Positions 1 to 10,904 are shown, numbered from the stretch's first letter. The stretch is DNA of 64,000 nt from Methylopila sp. M107 (GCF_000384475.1 NZ_ARWB01000001.1:2212176-2276175), one strand, 5' to 3'. Notes: generated from the letters alone by a model not told the origin. A program made the numbers and translations.

Positions 1-1615
<1,615 letters not shown>

Positions 1616-1711
1616 GGGTGAGGGGCTTCACCGCCGAGAGTTCGTGGATTCGCGCGTCCCAAGCGGACCGGCTGTCGTCGGAGACGCTCGCGGCGCTCCC
1701 CCTCATCCTTA

Positions 1712-1735
1712 CCTTCTCCCGCAAGCGGGAGAAGG
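1712..1735. repeat. Palindromic repeat (family C)
   Basis: Two 11-bp arms (CCTTCTCCCGC and its complement) separated by AA. It resembles short dispersed proteobacterial palindromes of the type CTCCCGC-n-GCGGGAG. Confidence 0.8.
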
Positions 1736-1803
1736 GGGCGTCCGCGTCGCGCCTTGTTCGGTTAGGCCCATCCTCGCCTTCCGTTGGTGACGCGTCGCGC
1801 CTT

Positions 1804-1962
1804 GATCCTCCTCCGTGCGCAGCACGGGGGAGAGGGACCGCGAAGCGGTGGAGGGGGCGAGGCGTCGAGCGCCAGCGTATCAATTCGAGCCTTATCCTGA
1901 CGCGAGCCCCCTCCACCATGCTTCGCATGGTCCCCATGCCCCGCTGCGCGGAGGTGGATCCA
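1804..1962. repeat. Long compound palindromic repeat (family B, copy 1)
   Basis: The element begins GATCCTCCTCC and ends with a near inverted copy, with internal small palindromes such as GACCGCGAAGCGGT. Relatives are at 4541-4728, 23615-23778, 39654-39690 and 42350-42466. Together with the family C palindromes it fills most of the 382-bp mnmG-rsmG gap; I see no gene in that gap. Confidence 0.8.
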
Positions 1963-1997
1963 GAGGCGAACGCCGGCTTCAACCTGATCGGCCGCAG

Positions 1998-2633
1998 ATG
2001 ACCGACCCCCGCGCCGCCGACCGCGCCGAGGCGGCCCGCCTCGTCAATGTTTCACGTGAAACATGGGCGCGGCTCGAGATCCTCGTCGCCGAGCTCGACC
2101 GCTGGCAGGCGAAGATCAACCTCGTCGCGCCCAACACACTCGCGACCGTCTGGACCCGTCATGTCGCCGACAGCGCCCAGCTCGTCGCGTTCGCGCCGGC
2201 GGACGCTCACGTCTGGGTCGATCTCGGCGCCGGCGCCGGGTTTCCGGGTCTCGTGGTCGCCGCCATGCTGCCCGGCGCCGAGGTTCATCTGGTGGAAAGC
2301 AACGGCAAGAAGGCCGCTTTTCTGCGGGAGGCGGCGCGGGCCATGGGGGTGCGGGTCGCGGTCCACGCCGCGCGCGCCGAACAGGCGCTCGAAAGACTCG
2401 CGGCCGACGTCGTCAGCGCCCGCGCGCTCGCGCCGCTCGGCCATCTCGTCGGGCTTGCGGCCCCGCTGTTGAAAACCGGCGCATTGGGCCTGTTTCCGAA
2501 GGGCCGCGAGGCGGATACGGAATTGACCCAGGCCCTGCAAAGTTGGAAATTCAGGGCGTCGCTTCACCCGAGTCTGACGGACCGAGACGCCCGCATCGTG
2601 CGCGTCGAGGCCTTCGAGGGACCCATCGGCTGA
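1998..2633 (+). CDS. rsmG: 16S rRNA (guanine-527-N7)-methyltransferase RsmG
   Basis: A 211-residue protein, the usual size for RsmG (GidB). The SAM-binding motif VDLGAGAGFPG lies at about residues 74-84, followed by HLVESNGKKAAFL. I chose the ATG at 1998 because the frame upstream of it runs through repeat DNA and codes for nothing RsmG-like. Residues NVSRET near the N-terminus are encoded by a perfect parS site (2048-2063). It methylates G527 of 16S rRNA. It is followed after 34 bp by parA. Confidence 0.96.
   Translation: MTDPRAADRAEAARLVNVSRETWARLEILVAELDRWQAKINLVAPNTLATVWTRHVADSAQLVAFAPADAHVWVDLGAGAGFPGLVVAAMLPGAEVHLVESNGKKAAFLREAARAMGVRVAVHAARAEQALERLAADVVSARALAPLGHLVGLAAPLLKTGALGLFPKGREADTELTQALQSWKFRASLHPSLTDRDARIVRVEAFEGPIG
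2048..2063. promoter_or_regulatory. parS: parS centromere-like ParB binding site
   Basis: TGTTTCACGTGAAACA is a perfect 16-bp palindrome and matches the known chromosomal parS consensus. It lies inside rsmG, about 600 bp before parA and 1.6 kb before parB. ParB nucleates here and spreads, and ParA segregates the complex. This also argues that the window is near the chromosome origin (inference). Confidence 0.93.
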
Positions 2634-2667
2634 ACGAGCGGCGACGTCTTTCGGAGCCCCGCGACCC

Positions 2668-3492
2668 ATGCTGTCCAACGCCTTTCCGCCCGGCGCGCCG
2701 CGGGTCCTCACTTTGGCAAACCAGAAGGGCGGCGTCGGCAAGACCACGACCGCCATCAACCTCGGCACCGCCCTCGCGGCGATCGGCGAGACGGTGCTGA
2801 TCGTCGACCTCGACCCGCAGGGCAACGCCTCGACCGGGCTCGGCATCGACCAGAAGGCGCGCAAGCTTTCGACCTATGACGTGCTGACGGGCGACGCCAA
2901 GCTTGCCGAAACCATCCTCGAAACCGCCGTGCCGCGTCTCGACCTTGCGCCCTCCACCATGGACCTGCTCGGCGTCGAACTGGAGATCGCCTCGCACAAG
3001 GACCGCGCGTTCCGGCTGCGCGACGCGATCGCCTCTCTCCACGCCGACGAGGGCGCGACGCGTTACACCTATGTGCTGGTCGACTGCCCGCCCTCGCTCA
3101 ACCTGCTGACCATCAACGCCATGGCCGCGGCCAACGCCATCGTGGTGCCGCTCCAGTGCGAGTTCTTCGCACTGGAGGGACTTTCCCAGCTGCTCCGCAC
3201 CGTCGAGCAGGTGCGGCAGACGCTGAACCCGACGCTGTCGATCCATGGCGTGGTGCTCACCATGTTCGACCCGCGCAACAACCTGTCGAGCCAGGTGGTG
3301 GCGGACGTCCGCGAGTTCCTCGGCGACAAGGTCTACGAGACCATGATCCCGCGGAACGTGCGGGTGTCCGAGGCGCCGTCCTACGGCAAGCCGGCCCTGC
3401 TCTACGACCTCAAATGCACTGGCAGTCAGGCCTATCTGCGCCTCGCATCGGAAGTGATCCAGCGCGAGCGCGCCCTTCGCGCGGCGGCGTGA
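2668..3492 (+). CDS. parA: Chromosome partitioning ATPase ParA
   Basis: 274 residues. The deviant Walker A motif KGGVGKTT is at residues 20-27 and VDLDPQGNAST follows at about 47-57; both are diagnostic of ParA/Soj ATPases. VDCPPSLNLLT is the Walker B region. It binds DNA nonspecifically in its ATP form and moves ParB-parS complexes. The gene lies between rsmG and parB, as in most alphaproteobacteria. Confidence 0.97.
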   Translation: MLSNAFPPGAPRVLTLANQKGGVGKTTTAINLGTALAAIGETVLIVDLDPQGNASTGLGIDQKARKLSTYDVLTGDAKLAETILETAVPRLDLAPSTMDLLGVELEIASHKDRAFRLRDAIASLHADEGATRYTYVLVDCPPSLNLLTINAMAAANAIVVPLQCEFFALEGLSQLLRTVEQVRQTLNPTLSIHGVVLTMFDPRNNLSSQVVADVREFLGDKVYETMIPRNVRVSEAPSYGKPALLYDLKCTGSQAYLRLASEVIQRERALRAAA

Positions 3493-3523
3493 TGGGGCGC
3501 CGGGCCCAGGTTCGGACACACGA

Positions 3524-3633
3524 CGTCATTCCGGCTGGAGCGAAGCGCAAGGCCGGAATCCAGAAACACCAGCGTTCCAGGGCGTGGCGGAGGCGGCTAC
3601 GGTTCTGGATTCCGGCCCTTCGGCCGGAATGAC
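3524..3633. repeat. Paired palindromic repeat (family A, copy 1)
   Basis: Starts CGTCATTCCGGC and ends with its inverted counterpart GGCCGGAATGACG; internal segments GGAATCCAGAAACACC and TTCTGGATTCC also pair. It fills the parA-parB gap. It is the best-formed member of a family found at eight or nine intergenic places in this window. Confidence 0.85.
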
Positions 3634-3670
3634 GGTCCCACCTGAGACGCTCACGCTCTAGGAGTTCGGC

Positions 3671-4531
<861 letters not shown>

Positions 4532-4540
4532 GACGCTTCT

Positions 4541-4728
4541 GATCCTCCTCCATGCCGCAGGCATGGGGGAGGGGGACCGTGCGGAACGCACGGTGGAGGG
4601 GGCGGGCGTCGAGCGCCGCGCTCGGAGTTACGCCGCTCGGTCGTAAATTGCGTTCCGCTATGCTGGAGGCCCCCTCCACCATGCGTTCCGCATGGTCCCC
4701 CTCCCCCGCTGACGCGGAGGAGGATCCA
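4541..4728. repeat. Long compound palindromic repeat (family B, copy 2)
   Basis: Begins GATCCTCCTCC and ends GGAGGAGGATCC, with inner palindromes and GGAGGGGGC...GCCCCCTCC arms. It occupies half of the 366-bp gap between the convergent parB and holA genes. I see nothing else clear in 4729-4897. Confidence 0.8.
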
Positions 4729-4897
4729 GACGCCTTTTCCGCCCTCTCCGGCGCCCGAAAACGCCCCCTGCCCCGCGCTGACTCTCAGAAGCCCGTAGGC
4801 GGCCGTTTGCGTCTCGACACGCAATCGTCCCGGCCGCCCTCGAAAACGCCGCCAGCGAGTCTCTAATCGCGTCGATTTTTTCGCGCGCTCTGCAATT

Positions 4898-5926
4898 TCA
4901 GCGCGAATTTCGCGCCGCTTCCTGGCCGATTGCGAGCAGCGCCCGTTCGGCGGCGGCCTCGCCGGTCCCGGCCGCCTTGCGCGACTGGGCGACGGCGCCG
5001 GCGAGCCGCGTCACGGCGTCGAGGAGGCGCGGACCGGTCCAGGCGCCGAGCGCGCGCTCGACCGATGGTTTCCGGCGGAAATGGATCATGTGCGCGCTCT
5101 CGACGACCGAGCGGGGGCTCCGCCCTTCGTCGATCTGGCCGCGCAGCTTATGCAGCGCGAGCGCGTGCCGGAGCCCGGCGGCGAGCGCGACGGAGGCCGG
5201 CGTGCCGGAGGCGCGCAGCGCCTTCAGAGCGGCCGCGACCTCCACGGGCTTTCCGGCGAAGGCGGCGTCGACCGCCTCGTCCATCCCGACCTCGCCGGCC
5301 TCGGCGACGATTGCGGAGACGTCGTCGAGCTCGATCCGCCCGCCGCCCATCGCGTAGAGGCAGAGTTTCTGGACGTCGTGGCGCGCCGCGAGCCGATCGG
5401 GGCTGAGGCTCGCCGACAGCAGCGCCCGCGCTTCCGGCGAGATCGTGAGTCCTGCGGCGCGCATCTCCTCGTCGATCAGCTTTTCGCGCGCGCCGCTCTC
5501 GTCCGGATAGCAGGGGAGCGCGGCGGCGTGGCGGTGTTTTTCGCAGAGGGCGCGGAGCGGCGCGGTCTTCTTCAGGTCTCCCGCCTCGAGGATGGTCAGA
5601 GATTCGGGCTGCGGCCCGTCGAGCAGCGCCTCGACGGCCGCGATCACCGAGCGCCCGCCGACGCGCGCGCGGATCACGCGGTTTCCGCCGAACAGCGCGA
5701 TGGTGCGGGCCTCGTCGGCGAGGCGGCCCGGATCGGAGGCGAGGTCGTCGCCTTCAAGGCGCACCAGCGCGAACGGGTCGTCGGAGCCCGCAACCGCGCG
5801 CGCCGCGAGCGCCGCGGCGCGCTCCGCGACGAGACCGGCGTCCGGTCCGTAGATCAGGACGGCGAACGCGTCCGGCTGCGGCCGCGCAAGAAAAGCGTCG
5901 ACCGCGGAGGCTTTGATGGCGACCAT
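4898..5926 (-). CDS. holA: DNA polymerase III subunit delta HolA
   Basis: 342 residues from the ATG at 5926 (MVAIKASAVDAFL). A longer frame to 5965 exists, but the added residues do not fit the family. Family features are the opening VDAFLA, FAVLIYGPDAGLVAERA, and LEAGDLKKTAPLRALCEKH. As the clamp-loader delta subunit it opens the beta clamp. It is convergent with parB, a common neighbour in alphaproteobacteria. Confidence 0.9.
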   Translation of the reverse strand: MVAIKASAVDAFLARPQPDAFAVLIYGPDAGLVAERAAALAARAVAGSDDPFALVRLEGDDLASDPGRLADEARTIALFGGNRVIRARVGGRSVIAAVEALLDGPQPESLTILEAGDLKKTAPLRALCEKHRHAAALPCYPDESGAREKLIDEEMRAAGLTISPEARALLSASLSPDRLAARHDVQKLCLYAMGGGRIELDDVSAIVAEAGEVGMDEAVDAAFAGKPVEVAAALKALRASGTPASVALAAGLRHALALHKLRGQIDEGRSPRSVVESAHMIHFRRKPSVERALGAWTGPRLLDAVTRLAGAVAQSRKAAGTGEAAAERALLAIGQEAARNSR

Positions 5927-6150
5927 GTGCGGACCGTGAAGCGCGTGCGGCGCGCCGTCAATCAAGGATGCGGCGAACGGTTTTTCGAAGATCTATTGAA
6001 GAAAAATCGATGTATCGGTGAAGCGTCGCCGAAATCATCCCAGTAGATCGGTGGTTGCCGTGGCCCCGCCGCGTCCGACCTAATGTCCGCAGACCCCCGC
6101 GGCGGCCACCCGGCCGCGTCCCGCCGGGAACACGAAAGGCCATAAGACCC

Positions 6151-6267
6151 ATGACCATGTTCGAAGCCTGCATCTTCCTCGCCTTTGGCGTCGCGATCAC
6201 GACCTATGCGCTGACGCGGGCGAGTTTCGGCGGCAACCCCGAAGACAAGAACGAAATCCGCTCCTGA
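6151..6267 (+). CDS. Small single-pass membrane protein, function unknown
   Basis: A 38-residue peptide starting MTMFEACIFLAF with one hydrophobic helix (about residues 4-20) and a polar tail (GGNPEDKNEIRS). The ATG at 6151 is preceded by purine-rich GAAAGG. An upstream extension to 6055 is arginine/proline rich and looks noncoding. Evidence is only its composition and start context. Confidence 0.45.
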   Translation: MTMFEACIFLAFGVAITTYALTRASFGGNPEDKNEIRS

Positions 6268-6289
6268 CGGCTGAGGCGCGATGGACCGT

Positions 6290-6504
6290 CATGCCCGCAT
6301 GAGCGGCGCGGGCATGATGGCCTCGCCTGAAGCATGCCCGGCGCGTGCAGGCGCACGGCGCTGGAGCCGGATCGAGGCGGTCAGCGTGGCCCGCCGCCGT
6401 CGACGTCACTCCGGGCGAAGGCCGGACTGCAGAAACACGAGGCCTTACAGTGGCCTATGCGACGTCGGCGCGTCTGAATCCCGGCCCTGACGGCCGGGAT
6501 GACG
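6290..6504. repeat. Palindromic repeats (family A, copy 2 and a short relative)
   Basis: A hairpin CATGCCCGC...GCGGGCATG lies at 6290-6317. A family A pair runs from CGTCACTCCGGGC at 6404 to CGGCCGGGATGACG near 6504. The repeats make up most of the gap between the small membrane gene and the gene at 6512. Confidence 0.75.
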
Positions 6505-6511
6505 CCCCCCC

Positions 6512-6919
6512 TTACAGGAAGTCGCTGATCGGGCCCGACCCGCAATGGGCAGTGATGTCCTTGACGGCCTCGTGCACCGCGAGCCCGCGCAGGAACGGCT
6601 CGTAGGGGCAGCCGGTGCCGCGGCTGGTCACGCTCAGCCATTCCACCTGACGGAAATGCGGCACCCGGCCGCGCGCCTTGGCGCCCGGCCGGATGGTGGG
6701 CGCGCCGACGGCGCGTCCGATCCCGCAGAAACCGTCGCAGCGCGCGACGATCAGGTCGCCCTCGTTCACCTCATAGAGGAAAACGTCGAGGCTCGGCGGA
6801 TAGCCGATGAAGACGAGATTGTTCGTCTTCGCGAAGTCCGCCCGCTCGGGATCGCCCTCGCGGTGCTTCGAATAGAGCGGCTCGACCGGCTTGAGCCAGA
6901 GGTGGAAGACCCCTGTCAT
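6512..6919 (-). CDS. Uncharacterised 135-residue protein translationally coupled to ccr
   Basis: Starts MTGVFHLWLKPVEPL at 6919. Its ATG overlaps the TGA of ccr in a TGATG, so it is the second gene of a two-gene operon. The middle part (LVFIGYPPSLDVFLYEVNEGDLIVARC...GIGRAVG) has the alternating beta pattern and GDLIVA step of small PUA/EVE-like folds, but this is only a resemblance. Three cysteines are present (two in CDGFC, one in HCG), with another in GTGCPY. I do not recognise the family. Coupling suggests a role linked to crotonyl-CoA carboxylase/reductase or its expression (inference). Confidence 0.75.
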   Translation of the reverse strand: MTGVFHLWLKPVEPLYSKHREGDPERADFAKTNNLVFIGYPPSLDVFLYEVNEGDLIVARCDGFCGIGRAVGAPTIRPGAKARGRVPHFRQVEWLSVTSRGTGCPYEPFLRGLAVHEAVKDITAHCGSGPISDFL

Positions 6920-8208
6920 CAGGCGGCCGCGGGCTTCGCCGACTTCGACGCCGCGTAAGCGTCCTGCACCTCCTCGACGGTGCGCAGGCCGGCGCGCGGC
7001 GCGTTGACCAGCGCGGCCATGTTGCCCGGGGGATGCTTGTTCTCCCACATCTGTGTGTGGGCCTTCGGGATATCCGAGAAGGTGAAGGTCGTGGACAGGC
7101 ACGGATCGACGCGGCGGTCGATCACGAAGCGGTTCGCGGACGCCGCCTGCTTCAGATGCGCGAAGTGCGAGCCCTGGATGCGCTTCTGCCGCATCCAGAC
7201 ATAGCGGGCGTCGAAGGTGATGTTGTAGCCGGTGGTGCCGGCGCAGAACACGACCATGCCGCCGCGCTTCACCACGAGGCAGGAGACCGGGAAGGTCGAC
7301 TCGCCCGGATGCTCGAACACCATGTCGACGTCCTGGCCCTTGCCGGTGATCTCCCAGATCGCCTTGCCGAACTTGCGGGCTTCCTTGACCCACACGTTGT
7401 ATTCGGGGCTGTTGACCTTGGGCATCTGGCCCCAGCAGTCAAAATCCTTGCGGTTGATGACGCCCTTGGCCCCGAGGCTCATGACGTAGTCCCGCTTGCT
7501 CTCGTCCGAGATCACGCCGATCGCGTTCGCGCCGGAGGCGGCGATCAGCTGCACGGCGAACACGCCAAGGCCCCCGGAGGCGCCCCAGACCAGCACGTTG
7601 TCGGAGGGCTTCAGCTGGTGCGGCGCATGGCCGAACAGCATGCGGTAGGCGGTGGCCAGCGTCAGCGTGTAGCAAGCCGCCTCTTCCCAGGTGAGGTGCT
7701 TCGGGCGCGGCATCAGCTGGCGCGACTGCGCGCGGCAGAACTGCGCGAACGAGCCGTCCGGCGTCTCGTAGCCCCAGATGCGCTGGGAGTTCGAGAACAT
7801 CGGGTCGCCGCCGTTGCACTCCTCGTCGTCGCCGTCGTCCTGATTACAGTGGATGACGACCTCGTCGCCGACCTTCCACAGCTTCACCTTGGAGCCGACC
7901 GCCCAGACGATGCCGGAGGCGTCCGAGCCGCCGATGTGGATCGGCGACTTGTGGCTGTCGATCGGCGAGACCGGTTCGCCGAGCGAACCCCAGACGTGGT
8001 TGTAGTTGATGCCCGCCGCCATGACGTAGACCAGAACGTCGTCGTCGCCGAGCGACCAGGTCGGCACGACTTCGAGTTCGTTGGCGCTTTCGGGCGGGCC
8101 GTGCCGCTCCTTGCGCACGACCCAGGCGTGCATGTTGGCCGGCACGTGACCGAGCGGAGGCATTTCTCCAAGCTCGTACAGGTCTTTGCGCTCTGCGCTC
8201 TCGGTCAT
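6919..8208 (-). CDS. ccr: Crotonyl-CoA carboxylase/reductase
   Basis: 429 residues, the normal length. It is a medium-chain dehydrogenase/reductase with the NADPH-binding motif VWGASGGLGVFAVQL at about residue 206. Ccr-type signatures include INYNHVWGSLGEPVS, HCNQDDGDDEECNGGDPM, RIWGYETPDGSFAQF, VFEHPGEST and RIQGSHFAHL. It reductively carboxylates crotonyl-CoA to ethylmalonyl-CoA, the key step of the ethylmalonyl-CoA pathway. It is divergent from the gene at 8384 and coupled to the 135-residue gene downstream. The mutase acting later in the pathway is 5 kb away. Confidence 0.96.
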   Translation of the reverse strand: MTESAERKDLYELGEMPPLGHVPANMHAWVVRKERHGPPESANELEVVPTWSLGDDDVLVYVMAAGINYNHVWGSLGEPVSPIDSHKSPIHIGGSDASGIVWAVGSKVKLWKVGDEVVIHCNQDDGDDEECNGGDPMFSNSQRIWGYETPDGSFAQFCRAQSRQLMPRPKHLTWEEAACYTLTLATAYRMLFGHAPHQLKPSDNVLVWGASGGLGVFAVQLIAASGANAIGVISDESKRDYVMSLGAKGVINRKDFDCWGQMPKVNSPEYNVWVKEARKFGKAIWEITGKGQDVDMVFEHPGESTFPVSCLVVKRGGMVVFCAGTTGYNITFDARYVWMRQKRIQGSHFAHLKQAASANRFVIDRRVDPCLSTTFTFSDIPKAHTQMWENKHPPGNMAALVNAPRAGLRTVEEVQDAYAASKSAKPAAA

Positions 8209-8383
8209 GGGGTTGGCCCGGTCTGAATTGCGATTGGCCAAACGAACTATTCGGCTTGAAGGCGCCGCGCAATGCGACGTTGGCGGTATGTTGCGGCGCG
8301 TCAAAGTTGCCCGGCGATCATGGACGAGGCCGGCGGCCGCGTTATCTCCAGCCCACGGGCGGTCACCAATCGAGGCGTCTTCA

Positions 8384-8647
8384 ATGGAACCCTTTGCGGG
8401 CTTTGGCATCATCGCAACCCTGATCATCGGCGGCGTCGCAGGCTGGCTCGCCGGGCTGGTCGTGCGCGGATTCGGCTTCGGCATCATCGGCAACATCATC
8501 GTCGGCGTGATCGGCGCGTTCATCGGCTCCTGGCTGCTGGCCAAGCTCGGCATCTTCGTGGGCGCCGGCTGGATCGGCGCGATCGTGGGCGCGACGATCG
8601 GCGCGATCGTGCTGCTGCTGATCATCGGCCTGTTCAGACGGGTCTAG
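8384..8647 (+). CDS. GlsB/YeaQ/YmgE family membrane protein
   Basis: 87 residues with about three glycine-rich hydrophobic helices (GGVAGWLAGLVVRG, GFGIIGNIIVGVIGAFIGSWLL, GAIVGATIGAIVLLLIIGLFRRV). This is the pattern of the transglycosylase-associated, stress-related small membrane proteins. The exact function is not established. The ATG at 8384 (MEPFAGFGI) was chosen because the longer upstream frame overlaps the divergent ccr start. Confidence 0.85.
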   Translation: MEPFAGFGIIATLIIGGVAGWLAGLVVRGFGFGIIGNIIVGVIGAFIGSWLLAKLGIFVGAGWIGAIVGATIGAIVLLLIIGLFRRV

Positions 8648-8654
8648 CGGGCAG

Positions 8655-9190
8655 GTGAGCGACGAGCAGGTCGATCTCGAAAAACCCATCGACATCGAAA
8701 AATCCTGGGCCCGCTCGCTCGCGCTGTTCGCGGGCGCGTGGGCCTTCGTCGCGGTCGGCGCGCTCCTGCTCTATCTCCGGCCGAAGGGGCTCGAGCCCGG
8801 CAGCTTCAATGAGTTCTCGGCGTACGGATGCATCGCGTTCTTCGCCCTGTGCGGCGTCATCGCGGGCGTCCGGATGCTGCGGACCGGGCCGGTCGTCTCG
8901 GTCGGCCCGGCCGGGATCTTCGACCGCAGGCTCTCGACCGACTGGATTCCGTGGGAGGCGATCCCGCGGGTCGGGTTCGTGACGATGCGCAAGCAACAGA
9001 TGCTGGTGCTTGAGCCCGCTCCGGGCGTCGAGGCCGCGCTGCCGCTGAGAAGGTAGGGGCGCGGCGCCTCGCAGAGGCCAACGCGGCCTACACGGGCGTC
9101 CACGGCTACTGGATCTCGGCCGCCGAGCTGAAGGGCGGCTTTCCGGCGCTCGAAGCGGCGGTCTCGCGCTACCTGCCAGGGCGGAGCTAA
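8655..9190 (+). pseudogene. STM3941-like membrane protein with an apparent one-base frameshift
   Basis: The first frame (GTG at 8655, stop at 9056) encodes 133 residues with two hydrophobic helices and the PAGIFDRRLSTDWIPWEAIPRVGF segment typical of the STM3941 family. The family's C-terminal part (LAEANAAYTGVHGYWISAAELKGGFPALEAAVSRYL) continues in another frame to the stop at 9188-9190. The change of frame falls near 9044-9058, beside AAGGTAGGGG. It is either a real frameshift or a sequence error in or near the G run. It follows the GlsB-like gene by 7 bp. Confidence 0.7.
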
Positions 9191-9223
9191 AGCGTTTGCG
9201 CGTGACGTCGACCATGTCACAGC

Positions 9224-9254
9224 CGTCATGCCCGGACTTGATCCGGGCATCCAT
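9224..9254. repeat. Palindromic repeat (family A, copy 3)
   Basis: CGTCATGCCCGGACTTGATC then the inverted CGGGCAT: a single family A hairpin in the 209-bp gap before the DUF1801 gene. I see nothing else in the gap. Confidence 0.7.
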
Positions 9255-9399
9255 CAGGCAGGCCGCGTCCGCGGCCGATGGATCGCCGGGTCAAGCCCGT
9301 CGATGACAGCCTGAACCGCTGAACCCTCCAAACTGAAACGCTCTGCCGATCCGCCCCAAACGATTCTCGTCCGGGCTCGGGGCCGGGACGAGAAGATCG

Positions 9400-9846
9400 T
9401 CACATCTTCTCGCCCGGCAGGCGGCTCGCCTGCCGCACCCAGTCGACGAACTGGGCCTCGTCCAGCCCGTCGGTCTCGCGGATGTCGAGGTAGCGCACCT
9501 GCGCGTGCTTGGAGGCGCCGGGCGGGAGCGGGTCGAGCGACCCGCCGTTGAGGAACGCGACTTTCACATATTTCGCGAAGCAGTGGAGGCTGAGGAACCA
9601 GCCGTCGTCCTCGACCCCATAGAACGGCGAGTTCCACTTCACCGCCTTCGAGACGCCGGGGACCGCCTCGGCGACCAGCGCGTCGATACGGGCGCCGAGC
9701 GCGCTCTTCCAGCCCGGCATGGCGGCGATGTAGGCCTGCACGGGCGCGTCGCCAAAACCCTTGGGGATCTGCGGGTTGCCGCCCGAGAGCAGGCGGGGCC
9801 CGCCTGTCGCGTCCGGTTCGGCGGCGGCTTTCTTGTCGTCTGCCAT
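9400..9846 (-). CDS. DUF1801 domain protein
   Basis: 148 residues. The central part (AYIAAMPGWKSALGARIDALVAEAVPGVSKAVKWNSPFYG followed by GWFLSLHCFAKYVKVAFLNG) matches the DUF1801/YdhG-like fold. The first 25 residues are charged and alanine rich. The family has no firmly known biochemical role. It stands alone between family A repeats. Confidence 0.85.
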   Translation of the reverse strand: MADDKKAAAEPDATGGPRLLSGGNPQIPKGFGDAPVQAYIAAMPGWKSALGARIDALVAEAVPGVSKAVKWNSPFYGVEDDGWFLSLHCFAKYVKVAFLNGGSLDPLPPGASKHAQVRYLDIRETDGLDEAQFVDWVRQASRLPGEKM

Positions 9847-9860
9847 CGAGCGGCTCGCTT

Positions 9861-9973
9861 GTCCCGGCTCGTGCCGGGACCCAGACGCGCCGACGTCGCC
9901 TAAAAATGCGCGACGATCGTACGCGTTCGAGTTGGACTCGTCGCGGCTCTGGGTCCCGGCTCAAGGTCGGGAC
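9861..9973. repeat. Paired palindromic repeat (family A, copy 4)
   Basis: Hairpin GTCCCGGC-TCGT-GCCGGGAC at 9861-9880 and an inverted partner at 9953-9973 (GGGTCCCGGC...GTCGGGAC). It fills the gap between the DUF1801 and cupin genes. Confidence 0.8.
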
Positions 9974-9979
9974 AAGAGC

Positions 9980-10414
9980 TCACGGCGCCTTGTGGATCGG
10001 GTCGACCCAATAGACCTCTTCGGGCTTCTCGACCGGGTCGACGTCGGCGATGTTGACCACCACGGCCTCGTTGTCGGAGCGCACCAGCACGCATTGCAGC
10101 GGGTTGTCCGGGTCGGCGTTGATCTCCTGATGCGGCACGTAAGGCGGCACGAAGATGAAGTCGCCCGGTCCCGCCTCGGCCACGAATTCGAGCCGCTCGC
10201 CCCAGCGCATCCGCGCCTTGCCGCTCACGACATAGATGACGCTTTCGAGCGCGCCGTGATGGTGGACGCCGGTCTTGGCGTCGGGCTGGATCGAGACCGT
10301 GCCGGCCCAGATCTTCTGCGCCCCGACGCGGGCGTGGTTGATCGCCGCCTGCCGGAACATGCCGGGCGTCTGCGCGGTGTTCGAATCCAGCGCGTCGCCT
10401 TTGATGACGCGCAC
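9980..10414 (-). CDS. Single-domain cupin protein
   Basis: 144 residues from a GTG at 10414. Cupin motif 1 (GVHHHGALESVIYVVSG) supplies three histidines and a glutamate, and motif 2 (GDFIFVPPYVPHQEIN) supplies the last histidine, so metal binding is likely. The substrate is unknown. In-frame codons upstream of the GTG read SHDRDDHHDHPHEPRWKHDG, a histidine-rich N-terminus common in homologues. The codon where ATG would be expected is ATC (10475-10477), preceded by GGAGG at 10487-10491. The start is therefore uncertain. Confidence 0.85.
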   Translation of the reverse strand: MRVIKGDALDSNTAQTPGMFRQAAINHARVGAQKIWAGTVSIQPDAKTGVHHHGALESVIYVVSGKARMRWGERLEFVAEAGPGDFIFVPPYVPHQEINADPDNPLQCVLVRSDNEAVVVNIADVDPVEKPEEVYWVDPIHKAP

Positions 10415-10477
10415 GCCGTCATGCTTCCAGCGCGGCTCGTGGGGGTGGTCGTGGTGGTCATCACGGTCGTGGGAGAT

Positions 10478-10904
10478 GGCTGAACTCCTCCGCTACGGCT
10501 CATGGGCGCGCCCCGGCCGGGTCCCGAAAGCGCCTCGCGGCCCGAGGCCTTCTTTCGCTTGACGGCCATTGTTTTCGGAAGAACGGCCGGGTCAAGCACG
10601 GCCCTTTGGGAGCCGCCGGCTTCGCCGGTCGTCGAAGACGATCCTTGATGCGGTTGATCCTCCGAAACGCGCCCCGCCCAAGCGGGAGAAAGTCGACCTC
10701 AGCGACACAGGCGCTCGCCTTGGATCGACCGAGCGCGGGTCGCCATTCCGACTGTCGCGCAGAAATTCGGACGCACGAACGTCCAGGCGCAGTAAAATAC
10801 CGCGGTGGAACTCGATTCCGGCCCGCGGCCGGAAAGACGGTTCTATCGGACGCGATCACGCGTTAGACCCGGCCTCGTCGGGAAACTCAGGGAGCGCGCC
10901 GCCA
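10478..10904. other. 427-bp intergenic region, no gene seen
   Basis: Open frames here are arginine-rich and resemble no family. It holds GGAGG (10487-10491) for the cupin gene and a partial family A palindrome at 10815-10839 (TTCCGGCCCGCGGCCGGAA). Confidence 0.5.
10815..10839. repeat. Partial palindromic repeat (family A, copy 5)
   Basis: TTCCGGCCCGCGGCCGGAA at 10816-10834 is a self-complementary half of a family A element. The partner half is not evident. Confidence 0.6.

Noticed and set aside
10569-10904. N-terminal extension of the monooxygenase frame
   Set aside because: Composition is Arg/Pro/Ser-rich and includes a palindromic repeat; the family start is at 10905.
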